Assembly (NCBI GenBank): GCA_013397845.1
Contig: VZTG01003212.1
Coordinates: forward strand, 435,497 to 499,496
Length of the DNA: 64,000 nt
Source of the DNA: Melanocharis versteri
Lineage: Eukaryota; Chordata; Aves; Passeriformes; Melanocharitidae
Reading direction: 5' to 3'
The position numbers were made by a program, and so were the translations under genes. A model generated the notes under the pieces. The model was given only the letters and a program-made list of their open reading frames with translations. It ran no database searches and was not told where the DNA came from. Below are positions 1 through 12,866 of this stretch, one piece after another (the stretch's first letter is position 1; the number at the start of each line of letters is the position of its first letter).

Positions 1-1552
1 AAGGATTATTCAGAATAGAGTTAAATAATGGCATTGTTAAATTCAGTAGGATCTAAATTTTATTGCTAGTTTCCTATTTTTATAGCACCCAACTAAATAT
101 TTTCCTTCTTTTCCCGTGTAGTCCTTCTTCCTCAAATAAGAGCTGAGGATGGACTTCAGTTGGTATACATTAATCACAGATGAGCTGAGCATGAAGTGTG
201 CTGTTAAAGATTGTGTAGTTCCAGTTTAAAAGGATCCTTTTAGTATTCTCGATGTGATGGCCTTTTTGGAAATTTGCTGCTACTTTTGCGTAGCTGTGCA
301 AGCAGTAGCATTTCAGAAGGTCGTTTTCTAAGAAACAGGCACAAAACCTCATTAATTGTGAAAAAAGATTTTTTTATTATTTTTTAAAGACATTTTTCTT
401 TCTTTTTCTATCCTTCTTTCCTTCTTTGCTTGGTTACTATTGTTGGTAGCTTCTTCCAGTGAAGCCAATGGAAAAGTTGGAGCAGTTAGGCAAACGGTCT
501 CTTGAAGCAAATACCTATCCACAGTGTCAAATTGGTGTCAAACCTTTCTCCTTATGTTCCTTAATTTCCCTGAGATGTAGTCACCCAACTAATTTAGGTT
601 CTTGTGGAAATCCCACCAGTTGTCTGTCCCTATAGGCATTAATCTGTCCCGTACTTCTTTGTGTGGGGTTTGATTATGCACAGCTCTCGGTACCAGCACA
701 TCCAAGTGCTAAACCAAACAAAGCTTGTTCTATGCCTTGTTACAATAGGAGGAAAACAGCAGACTACCATTAATCGTATTGTTTGAATTTGGAGCTAAAA
801 ATCAAAGTCAAACTTCTTTTTCTCCTTGTTACTGTGAGGTTGGATTGTATTCATTATCTTGCTGACTGGCCCGTAACTGTCTTCCCTTGCTTCCTGCTGA
901 GCAGCTTATCCCGGCCCCAAGTACGTTGCTTCCCCTTCCACTTCCTGCCAGCTTCGCCTCCAGAAGTGCAGGCAGGCCAAAATCTGAAGTCCCTGCCCTG
1001 ACAGAACTGATTCTTACTTGGATATCAGTATTTGGAGCTGTAATTTCCTGTAAATCCTTCCTTGCTGGGCTCTTTAAAGTTCGCTATAGTTAGGATAAGT
1101 AAAAGTACTTACATAGATGACAGGATCAGTTGAACAGCAGAATGTATTTTCCTCTTTGGTTTGTTTTGGAAAGACCACTGAAATATGTAATTGCTCTGGG
1201 GAGAAGTCATGACTTTACTGTGGTAGAGAGACTGTGGCTGTCTATTATTTGGAGTTGACCCTTAGCAGGAAAAAAAAAATCATTGCAAATTGTAATGTTT
1301 GTGTTTTATTACAAGTCCTAGGGATAAATTGGCCTGCCTTTATGCAGAAATAATGATGTATGGAACTGCCAATCCAAAACACCACTTGTACATTTTGCTT
1401 TTGAGAAGATAAACAGAATCCTTAGGAAAAACAAACTAAAGAGGAGATCCTGTTGTTAAAAGACCACTCAATTGCAAAACCAAAATTAATCTTAACATTG
1501 TAAATACAAAGAAAATTTAGACTAAACTGTTTTCATCAGCCAAAAGAACATA

Positions 1553-1607
1553 CGTGTGTGTGTGTATACACACACACACACATACACATATATATATGTG
1601 TGTGTAT
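1553..1607. repeat. Compound (TG)n/(CA)n/(TA)n microsatellite
   Basis: A run of TG units turns through GTATAC into CA units and then into TA and TG units. It contains two adjacent perfect palindromes, 1554-1579 (26 bp) and 1584-1601 (18 bp). Probably length-variable between individuals. Confidence 0.95.
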
Positions 1608-2013
1608 TTTTGTAATTTAAATAAGTAATTTATAACTGAAAAACTTCTCATGAGTGCCTGGAAAATGTTAGTGTTCAATACATTGCATCAGAAAAATGAG
1701 GAGTCCCATAATGGTTTTATCAAGCAATTAATAATTGATGATTGCAATATTATTGATATCTTTATTAATATTGATTAAACATACATTCTTTTTATGTTCA
1801 AATGATCAAGTTACCTGCACTTCTAAGTCTAGATAATCGTTTTGCCTGTTTGGTACATTCCTAGGTAGAATAAATTTTACCACTTAAGTGGAAGGTGCTG
1901 GAGTATACGAAATATCCAGTTACTAATTTGGTTGGCTTCAGGTGGTCTGGCCTAAATATCAGTATGCATCCCAAAACTTCGCTTTGCACCTCGTTTCCCC
2001 CACCACATTAAGC

Positions 2014-2078
2014 TTTTTTCATTCTTCTGAATGAAATCAATGAATCAAATTAATCTTTTCTCATTCTTCTGAATGAAA
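2014..2078. repeat. Duplicated hairpin unit
   Basis: CATTCTTCTGAATGAAA occurs twice, about 41 bases apart. Each copy is itself a stem-loop (TTTCATTC-TTCT-GAATGAAA at 2017-2036; TCATTC-TTCT-GAATGA at 2061-2076). Confidence 0.85.
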
Positions 2079-2115
2079 AAACCTAAGCAACTTATGTTCA
2101 TCATGTGTTTCCATT

Positions 2116-2165
2116 ACAGCTGGTGACAAACAGTGCTCACATACAGTTGGTGACAAATGAGTGCT
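2116..2165. repeat. Short imperfect tandem duplication
   Basis: ACAGCTGGTGACAAACAG at 2116 recurs as ACAGTTGGTGACAAATGAG at 2143, both running into GTGCT. Two copies of about 22 bases. Confidence 0.85.
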
Positions 2166-5100
2166 TCCTTTATTTGATATTGCCAGTCTTGAGGTGGATA
2201 CATCAAAATATTTAAATGCCTTGCCAAAAACAAGACTGTTTTGTAAGACTTGCTTTTGCTTCCTATTTCTGCTTATGACTTAGTGGTAATTTTTATGTTC
2301 CTTGTGGCAAAAGCACAGAAATACCTGTTTGAAAACTAAATAAAAAGCCAAAGCAAATTTTTGACTGTTTCTGCAAGTAAGGAGTATGAAAATCTTGCTT
2401 AAATTTAAGCAGCCACTTGACCATGCAGCAAAACATAATGTAAGATGTTTTCAGTGTTTTATTATGATCTCTTACTTGAGGTATGAAAAAAACTGTGTTA
2501 CAAACAAGTTGCAGGACAATAGGTTATGTAATTTAGAATTAAAATATTATATAAACTATAATCTTGATACCATGGTCTTATTCCTTCTGTTGTTATTGTT
2601 GATGTCATTTATAAGGAAAGCAGCCAAGGTTTCTTCTGCATGGCAATAATTGCATTTATATGGTATTTTTTATCATCATGGTACACTTTATATATTGCTT
2701 AAGCTTTACATCTTTAGAAAATCTGGTTTTATGTGTTCAGAGATGCTGCCAGACTGGGAGGATTATAGGCTAGTGGGTTGGTCAGTGAATACAGAACTCA
2801 GGAAGCTTCCTCAGCAAAGAAGTATTTGTGACTTTGGACAAGTCATAAATTTACCCCACATCTCAATTCTGTTTGTATGCAAGCACTGTTATTAGATAAG
2901 ATTGCCACAGGGATGAAATATGTGGAAAATTAATCAAGCAGCCAGGGCTGCAAAGAGGCTGTAGCATGTTGGAGTAGAGAGTGTCATGATGCCCACGCTA
3001 GGAGCCTGAACTCGGACAGTCAGGCGTTGTGAAGAAAAAGACGATATGAAACTTACGGATCCATCTGTGCCAGATGCTACATGACAGAAGCCTTTTAAAT
3101 CCTTTTTGTTGACAAGAAAGAGCCTTTCTGATTCTGGAGGAAAATATAATTAGCAATGTTGGTATTTCTATTTCTCTTTTTTCAGTGCAGACTTCAGAGC
3201 CTCCAGCTAGTAGCAAGTTCTTTATTTTTTGCCTTAGGCCATCAAACTATGGCAGATTATGAGGCAGCATTGTTTTTTGGGACCTGGGCACTAGAGCTTG
3301 GGTTCAGCCCTCTAAAGGAGGGCTATCAGCTGTGTGCTCCCTATCGTATTCTCAAATCAAAACTCCCAAATAATCTGAAACTAAAGTGCAATAACTTTAA
3401 AATACATATTTTTTAACTGCATACATAGATGAAGGAAATAGATCAAATTGTTCTGTCAGTTTAGAGGAGAAGCCACTGGTGCAGATTGTGGTTTGCTCTG
3501 CTACCCTGACCTGTCAGCTGCTGCTGAAGGCCATGAGAAAGATCTGCAACGCAGGGTTTTCCCATAGGATCAGCCCTAGGCAGTCTTTTTGGTGTTTCTG
3601 TTAGCACTTGGTCACTTCAGAGATGCAGTGGAACCCACGGTATGCTTCACCTGTGACCTCCTTGAGAAGAAAATCAAGTTTGGGTAATAAAGCCATGCAG
3701 TAATATTGACATGAAAGTGATTCATTTTAAAGCTATTAAATTATGACTGAACCTCTTTTCAGGATCAAGCACCGTGATCCTCACTCATGCAGGGCAAGTT
3801 GGAATTGCTGATGTACAGGTTGCAAATCAAATCCTTTATCCCATGTCTCATCTGTGTGACACAAATAAGGAAAAGGCAGCAGCTTAATGAAAGGGTGATT
3901 TTTTATTTTTTTTATAAAATAGTCCACATTATAGTTTTAGTGTAGAATATCAAATTAGCTCTGATTGGCCAAGTCTTTTATCCATATGCTAATCACTGTA
4001 ATGGAAAATATGGCTAGTCCAATTTTCATACTGCGTTACCTGGAAACTCCTGGAAGAAGAGAGCAATTGATTATGAAAATAGCTGAAACATCTATTAAAG
4101 CTACAGAGGTTTGTGTCTGAAATAGGCAAACTCCTTGGAGTTTGTTTTGCTCTCATTACTCAGAATTTATACACTTGGTGTTCAGTTCAAAGTATTTCAA
4201 CACCATGCTTTTACCTGAACAAAGCTTCATTCAGTAATAGTAGAGGGAATGGATTTTGATTTTTAATTGATTAACTGTCTTAATGTGTTTGCATCAATTG
4301 AAAAATGCACTGGCACAAGCAAAAGCGCAATATTGCTCCAAGTAATTTTCCAGGCATCTGTGTTTCAGTGCCTGGATGGCATTTAAGGTAACTGTGCGAT
4401 GTAACGGATGCTGATTTCATCCTATATTGCTGTCATGCTAATGACTAATAGTGCTGATAAAAGGCAGTTGAGCGTGTGCCTGGGGCATGGAAAACCGACT
4501 CTCTGGGGTGAACTGTACCATGATGTCAACATTGTTCGGAATGCATGGATTCCATCATGGCTCTATGTTTTGTCTTTAAATAGTCCTTGCTTTTATGCAA
4601 GACTCCTCTGCTATGATTTACAGCAAAATTCTTGTATCTCTGGTGGTGTTAAATTGCAATCAGCACTGTAGACAAAAGCAAAATTTTAAAGTTTCAAAAA
4701 ATAATCTCTGCTTTTGATATTGAGGGAAGTATACTTGGGTGGCCTGTGTGAAATCAGTTGGTGGTCTAAGTCTAATTCCTCATGGATGCATCAAAAACAA
4801 ACAATTAAAAAACCCCCCTTCATTATAAATAACACCCTTGCTGATACATTCAGCATGGAACAAAAACTGAGCCGTGAAGGAATGAAATCCTCTGTGACCT
4901 TTGGTTTCAACTTCTCTTAGAACACTGTCCATAGTGATAGAGGAAAATTGAGTCTTTTGTGTTATTTTGTTACTGGATCTCACACCCAGCATACAGATAT
5001 AGTTTAAGAAGGGAGCTCCATCCAGTGTTCACTCATTTTTAGCAAGTACAGGAAGCCATAAAAAGTTTTATTTAGATACTGACTTAATACCTTGAAACAT

Positions 5101-8100
5101 ATTTTCTCTGTGTCTTACCTGTTGGCATGCAATATACTTAAATCTTACAAAATTTCTTGTCTTAGCCCTTACTGATTAAACTAACAATTAGTAAAGCTCA
5201 CGTGATTTGTGATTGTGTGTATGAGATTGTATTTTTGTAGTTCAGAGTGTTCCTTACTGTCAGTCAAAAGAAGAAAAAGGAGCAAATATGGTGAGGAATC
5301 CACTCACTAACACTGTCTGCTGTCAGGTGTGGCTGAGGAAATCCACATACTGGATTATGAATTAATTAATAAATAAGCCAAATAAATTAATTAGCTTCTT
5401 GGTGAGATACTTGAAAATTCTTACGCACTGTGTCATTAGATTTTAGCCAACTGCATATAAGTATAAATGGAGAAGCTGTGATTGTTTATTAGTGGTATCT
5501 GGAGAGCCTGTCACTTTCTTCTTCCAATATGACACATGTTCTTTAAGTGATTAAACAGCAGTGATGTCACATGCAACCATGATGGTTGTTATTTTGCTTA
5601 TGTCTGTCTATAGGGACTTTTAAAAAAATTACGTTAGAGAAGTACATCCTGTATTAAATAATAGACTTCCATTATTCCTGTTAAATAATTGCTTAATTTA
5701 CCTTGGATATGGTTAAGAACAAGATAACATAAACTTATAATCCTTGAGTCCCTAGATGGGAGCTTTATCTAAACCAGTTGAGGTGACTAGGAATGCAGCA
5801 GAGGAGCTTATTTCAGGGTCTACAACATTTCATGTTATTTGGTGCTTTTAGAGACACCCCTCTGGACAATTGTACAGAAACAGCTGTGCAGCAGTAGGGC
5901 AGAACACAAACTTTTGTATCTGCCATTGTTTTAAGAACGTTTCACAGTTTTTGTTTGTGAAAGTGGAGGATTCTCTGTACTGCAGTAGTTTCTCGGTGCT
6001 GTACACCCCTCTCGTGTTTGTCTGACAGCCTTTCTGTCTCATCCTTTCATATGCAATAACACTCCAGTGCTCAGCTGCTTGTTGAGCCTAATAACCCAGT
6101 GGAGTTTCTTGCTGGAGGATGTTTTACTTTAAACAAACCATTCATGTTTCTGCTTCTGTTGTTTCCCAGTATTCTGCAAACCAGGAATCAGGAACGGGAG
6201 GAGCCCTAGCTGAGCAGCCATGAAGCTGACAGTTGCACACTTCCTCTTGGCTCTCTGCAAAGCCACTTTTATAAGTCCAGTGCAAGAAGTTCTAGTGCAG
6301 TTTTACCGACACCTTTCCCTGTACATCTTCAGGAAGGATTATTGTGGTGAAACTTAATATAATTAATTATCAGCACGTTGCAATGTTTTCTGTGTTAGCC
6401 AAAGGCATTCTCAATGACAGTGAAATGTAGCAATAGTAAAAGTGGAAACGTAAGTGTTGCAGGCTTAACAGCAAATGCATGTCCTTTAAAAGTTTAGTCT
6501 GTCTTTCTCATTTGTATCCTTGTTTTAAATTTCAGTTTCAGAAATGTGTTATTTTGTCAGGCTTACCTTCAATCATATACAAGCTGTGGCTAAAACAGAA
6601 TTTTCTTTTCTTCTTTTATTTCCGTGCAGAGCACTCCTCTGTGTGGAATCACTTATAGAAGGAAATAAAAATGCTGAGAAAATCAGATCCTGTTGATGTA
6701 ACTAAATGTATTTATTTCAAATTGTCATCCTGCAAAGATGAGATTTAGTAGAGAGGGGACTTTCGTATGTGAGGCAAAGGAACATCTGCAGGTGCATCTG
6801 GAGGAAACACTTGGATCCTGTGTGTTGTGCTCTGTTTTTACTGGGCTGTTATTATTGGTCACTGAAAGGCAAGATGCCAAAACTGGACAGGAAATACTTT
6901 TTTTTCCCTTTCTATGAGAGTTTTCTGACAAAAATATATTTTGCATAGAAGTTTCTGAAAATAATGCAGAATCTTTAAAAAAAAATTTCTTTCCCATCCT
7001 CTCCCAAGCCTTTTTTCCAAAAGGGTTTTTGAGTAATCTTGGCTAAACCTAGTGTGTGACTTTTTGAACTGAATTTGTTATAAATAGGTGTTTCCAGTCA
7101 GCTTTGCATTTTGACAAAAGAACTTTCAAGCAGAAACTTCCTGATTTTTTAGGCAGTGCTGTTCTAAATATAGGAACTCCTAAAGGAGGTCTAAAAATGC
7201 TTCATGCTCAGGTACTTACTATTCAAAACCACTATGATGACAGTTCATTAAAACTTGAGAGATGGATTGGGAAAAAAAATTCTATGCAAAGTCCATGTTG
7301 TTTGTGCCTCCTGCCTCTCAAGATTTTTAGCAGGTCTTTCCTTCATGACACAGCACGCACTCCCCTTGAAAACAGCTTCAAAGCTGTTTCATTTTTCTGT
7401 GTCTGTGTCCCTTCTTCCTAATGAAGAAGATACTGTTCCTTCTGGGAACCTGTTGGCTTATTTCAAATGTGATGGAGCAAGTGAAGTGTCAAAGGTGATT
7501 ATGTTCCTACAAGCTCAGTGAAAAATAAATGGCTTGGTGGAGAAGGGAGGACCTTTGTGGAATATTCAGAAGTGCTTAGAGACCATGCATATCAGACTGG
7601 TAGGAAAGCAGACTCTGGTAATTCCAGTTTTTATGGAAGCACTTTTACCTGTCATGGGCATCTCCATTTATTTCATCTGCTGTTTTCCTAGCTTTTTTTT
7701 TTTTCTTCCTTTCCCCTTTCTCCTTAGAGGCACTATGGAGAAAATGCTCATTACTTTGACCAAAAGTCTGTTGACATGAACGTGATTTAAAAGCACAAGC
7801 TATTCATAACAGTCGCCTTCTGTGCACCACGTAGTTGCTGATTCATCACTTTGCTGCTGGATGTGGATCTGCTGGTAGACAGTTTGCCCCTTTGTCTGTG
7901 GCCTGAAGCTATGCTTGTATCCCTATTAACACGCTCGGGACCTGAGGGACTTCATAGTCTGAGAGTTTGCCATACTTCACTGAACTGAGAACACATATTT
8001 CAGTGTAATAGTCCAGTCTTTGACACTGAATGATCCACCACTCCCATCCTGAAGACCTCACATAAAGTCTATAAATTATCCTGCCTCATGAGATACGAGT

Positions 8101-11100
8101 ATCTGATCTGTACTTGTCATTCGTATCAGAAGATGAGTGAGAGCTTTGGGATGCAGGTACATTGCTAGGACTTTGACCTGTCCATCTCATGGAGGAAAAA
8201 ATAATCTGCAGGGAACAAAACCCATCTGTTCTTCTATGGAGCATCCATCCAACAAGATCATCATACCTGTCTTTTAAATCTTCAGCCATGAGGGGGTTTT
8301 GGATCATATTTTATTAAGGTTTATCTGATTTCTCTTTCTTTTTTTTGGTAACAGTATTTTTTACTTTGGTACCTGCATATTGTGATTTTAAAAAAATATA
8401 TCTTTGGAATAGGATTGAGTTTCTATGGTATCCTTGCAGATTGAGAGAAATAGGATTATCACAGTATTCAACTAACTGATCAAATTTATGTATACTGAAA
8501 AGTATCCATGCAAAGTTTATTTCTTTCAATCAGATTCTTTGTGCTGGTGTCACAATTGTGATGATTGCACAGTCCAGCCTCATCAGAATTTACACAGTTC
8601 CTATTACTATTTTGATTAGACTTTACTTTTTAACAACTCCTTTATTGAAAGGACAAAATGATCTTGGTGTCTGAAAGCTATGTAATACTAAAGGTAACAG
8701 GAGAAATTTATATTATATCACACAGTTATAAGTTCTATTGCTGATTGTTATATTCAACTGTAGATGTTATTGTGCAACAACAGTATCTGGTTTTAGGTGG
8801 ATGGTAGGTTTTGGCCTTGCAGGTAATTTTTCAAAGTCCATTGTTGCCACTGGAAAAGTTTCCATAGATCCTGTTCAGTTTCACGCTGACCCTCATGGCT
8901 CAGTTTTGACCTTGGCAGCTCCTGGCCGTTGTGCTTCTCTAGGCAAAATTTTAGAACTGAACCTTGTAACTTGATCTTACAGGTGTTCAGCAGCTCTAAA
9001 AGGGCTGAAACGCACAACTGATGTTTCAGGCTGTTCAGGTTTGTGAAACAGGACTTTGGTTTGTCATCAGGCAAACCTTTGTTACTTCTGTCTGATACAT
9101 GGCTTCCCAGAGAAAGGAATAAAATTAAGAGTTATGGGTTAATCAGTGATTGACTCGTTAAACAAAACAACCACAACAGAGGTCATCATCACCAGGGGCA
9201 AATTGGAATAACAGCTTTTACTGTATCTTGAAGTATACTGAACTGTCTCTTGATTCCTGTTAGTTCCATTTGCAGAGTGTATATGTCTTGCTTTTATTCT
9301 GCTGGTATTCATGGAGCATCTGAAAGATGTCAGGGAGGCTGATAGGCTTTTAGCAGGTGCAAAATCAAGTCTGGCAACTTCATAAAGCTACAGGGTTTTT
9401 GCAGCATTTACATTGCAGCTCCCCAAACACTTGGAGCCTTTCTGCCCAAGGGTATGGTAGTCTCTGTAGCAGATGCAGTGGAGGTTTATATTTAGAATTA
9501 AACACGGCAGCTATTTAAGATTTTTTAGCGTACATGTGTGACGTAAGTGGAGTGCCCTGAAATTTTAGATAGTTTTGGTAGGATGGATAATCAATAAATA
9601 GGCCTGCCTAACTACTTGGGGGAAAAAAGACTAATGATTAGGGCTTAGAAAAAAACAACATAAAAAGCTCAATTTAAAATCAAATTACCAGACCGTACTT
9701 GCCTTTCTGACTCGTGGGGTTAGATGTGAGTCCTTTCAGAGTGAGTAGCTCCTTACCCTCGCCTGACCGCTCTTCCAAGGCAGCCCTGTTTAGAAGGCAG
9801 TGCGTAGTTGTGCTGCATAGTCATGGTCTGCTCTTTCCTCCCTTGGACCAGCTTCAAGGGCAAGGTCCCAAACTCTCCCTGTCTAGAGCTGCTAATTTTT
9901 CCAGTCCTCTGTGACCCAGGCTCCAGCACATGCTGAAGGAGCACCTACAAACCCTCCACATTCTCTCAGCAAAGTGCTTGTTGCCTACCAGAGACTAAGC
10001 TGTGATAAGGATGTTGGAATTACTTGGTTTATATACATTAGTGTTCTTGTATACAAGTGTGAACAGTGACCATAATGTGATAAATAGCAAACATATCTAT
10101 ATTAGTTACATTTGGGAAATGAATTTTTGCTGATCCGTAAATCCAAGTTGCCATTTTGCTTGTGTAAATGCTCTCATTTCACGCACGCATCTGAATACTG
10201 ACTGAGGGTTTAGAGTTTTGAACTCATGTAATTTGTGTTCTTTATGCTTGCTGTCTAATTAGTTCTACCTTTGAAATTTTTGCAGCTTTAAGTTTGTGCT
10301 GACAGAGTTGCTACTTGGCAGAGATTTCAGCTGAAAACAGAGTGAGAGTACGTGCTTTGAATTTTTAATTTTAGTTCCCTGTCTTGAGAAAAATGTTGTC
10401 CTTTTAGATCATATTGCTTAAGAAATAGAAATTTATGAATGAGGATAAAATTTGGTGGTTTTGGCCATGACCAGATTTGAGTGCTATAATGAAACCTATG
10501 AATTACTCTAGGCAAACACTTGTTTTGGAGCCATGCTTTGTTATCCTGCAGCATAATATAGATTTACTTTTGATGTGAAAAATGAAAGAAAGAAAGACTT
10601 TATGGTAATCTGTATTTTGGTTTGTATCGTGTTTAGGTGTGTTTCAGCTAATTCTGAAGAAACTGGCTATAGTACTGCATAAAATAGGCCAAACAGCTCT
10701 AATCTTGCTCCATCTTTACTTAGGAAGAGTCGCAGATGTAGCAAAAGTAAAGCCTGAATGAGATGCCTGTGTTCTGCGCTGTTTCCTCTCTAAGGTTGAA
10801 AATGCTACAGAAGTCATGTTTTAAACCAAAGAGATCAGCTATAGTGCACTCGATAATGTGCACAGAGAGAATAATCTGTTGCTTCTACTTTCTGACTATG
10901 GCTGACATTATTTTCTTCAGGCTTCTCATTTGAATTGATTTCAGATTGATTACGATGTTCCACCAGTTCGAGACACTAAATTTTTCAGTTACGTGTGTGT
11001 AAGGGAGATGTATCTCTAAAATTTTTGGAAATACATTAAGCTTATATTGGGCTTATATTAATTTTCAGTGCAGAAGATTAAAGCAAGGTGATCAAAAGCT

Positions 11101-12743
11101 GTCCTCTTGTAAGACCCAAGTCCAAAACCAGTGTGTGACTGTATTGAAAAAGTCTTTAACTGTATGTTCACATTAAAGAACAGAATAATGTGTTACTATT
11201 GTCTGTAAGTATTTATATGCATAATGTTTATAATAGATGATTTTGGGAGCCTCAAATTGTATTTCAACATTAAATTTGAATTCAAATGAAAACTTTACTT
11301 TCGGACAGAGAAACATTATTCAAGAGTGCAGAAGAGAACCAGCCTGACAGTCATTGTAACTTTGACACATATAGTAATTGATCCACAAGAAATTGTTGGG
11401 AGGAGGTTGGGGGGTGGTTTGTGGACATGACCTGAAAAAGTAGGTGTACTAATTTTTTCCCATCTGGATTTAATCATATGTAGTTGGCAGAAAACATCCC
11501 GATAATATTTTCATAGTTAACTATAATGGACCATCTGCAGTTGTACCGATAATATTTTACTAAATTATTCTTGAATCCAGATACTAGTGTCCGAGTTACA
11601 GATACTTATATTTCTGAGTTACTTTATTTAAAAAAAAAATCCAAATGATACAGTACTCACCTCCTTCCTAGGTCATTCTTTCTTGTAGGTTTTGTCAGTT
11701 TAACATATTATTCCTAATTCCTACTCTAAAATTTGTCTAACTTTTATTTTTACTATTTCAGTTTCTTAACATATGAGTGTTGTCATTTTGTGCCTGGTTT
11801 TTTTAGTGAGTTCTTAATATAATTCTTGCAGAAGAGGTTAGATTTTGAGACTAAAAGATGAATTCACACTGCAGTCGCCCCATTTTGTTCTTTTCAAAAA
11901 AGAATGCTTGTCACTAATAATGTTGAACGTATGAAACAGTGAAATATTTGCCATTAGATACTGTTTGCAAAATGCCTTTATTTTGTACCTTGGTGCTGAT
12001 AAACAGAATAGATTTTGTTTGCAGAATCACCATGACATTGAAAGATGTTATATAACTGCCACAATTTTGGTTAGCAGGAACTCAATGTTGTGTAAATATC
12101 AGAATAACCCAGCTGACTGCAGCAGGAGGTTATAGCACAATCAGATTGATTTTCCATAATGAATGTTAATAATGATCAGTTAATATTAACTACTTCTTTC
12201 TGCTGTGTGATAGCAAGGGCTCCTGTTAAGTCGGGGATAACATGACAGAGCTTTTAGGGTTGTGTGACATCTCATACAGCCATGGAAAAAGCCCATCCTG
12301 TCAGAGGATCATCATTTAAAGATCCTGTGGTGGGTTTTGTTCTGCTCTGCTTGCTTCTGTGAGGGTACCAATATCTCAAAACGTTTTGAGCAAGCATCTA
12401 GGTAAGTCACAAAAGCAGAATTGCTTCAGAGGTCACGATGACTTTGCATAATGAGTCCATTAGATGCGGTAATCAATATCAAGCCCTTGGATCTTATGAA
12501 TATTGATGAAGCAATTGTAGCGAGGAGGTAGATGGGGAATTGAGATGCATTTTGGTGTAATCAGAGAAACAGTTAATGGCCTAGGTAGATTATGGGTCCA
12601 GTAACCACCTCACAACATTTTGGATCTTTCTAAGTTATCATTAATAATGGAAAAGCCATTATGGCATTTGCAGTGGGAAAAAACTATACATGGCTTGTAT
12701 TGCATTCTGCCCACACAGTGCTTCTAAAGACAGTGGTGTCACT

Positions 12744-12810
12744 CCATTGTTTGAAAAACAATGGTAAAAATCCTGGTGAAAACAGTGGGATTCCTCACAA
12801 AGTGAGGAAT
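12744..12810. repeat. Two neighbouring perfect short hairpins
   Basis: CCATTGTTT-GAA-AAACAATGG at 12744-12764 and ATTCCTCAC-AAA-GTGAGGAAT at 12790-12810. Both have 9-bp perfect stems and 3-base loops, separated by 25 bases. Confidence 0.85.
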
Positions 12811-12851
12811 TATGTCACCTTTTCACTTTTTCTGTGAATTGTTTTTCTGCC

Positions 12852-12866
12852 TTTTTTTTTTTTTTT
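12852..12866. repeat. Poly(T) tract
   Basis: Uninterrupted run of 15 Ts followed by AATTGG; simple sequence. Confidence 0.85.

Noticed and set aside
9270..9300. Possible upstream PRKCE exon (a GTGTATATGTC run recalling codons of the segment before the pseudosubstrate)
   Set aside because: The following codons do not continue the expected protein and no donor in the right phase is present.
12179..12190. GTTAATATTAAC resembling an HNF1 binding site
   Set aside because: The HNF1 palindrome needs one more central base between the half-sites; in AT-rich sequence this 12-mer palindrome is unremarkable.
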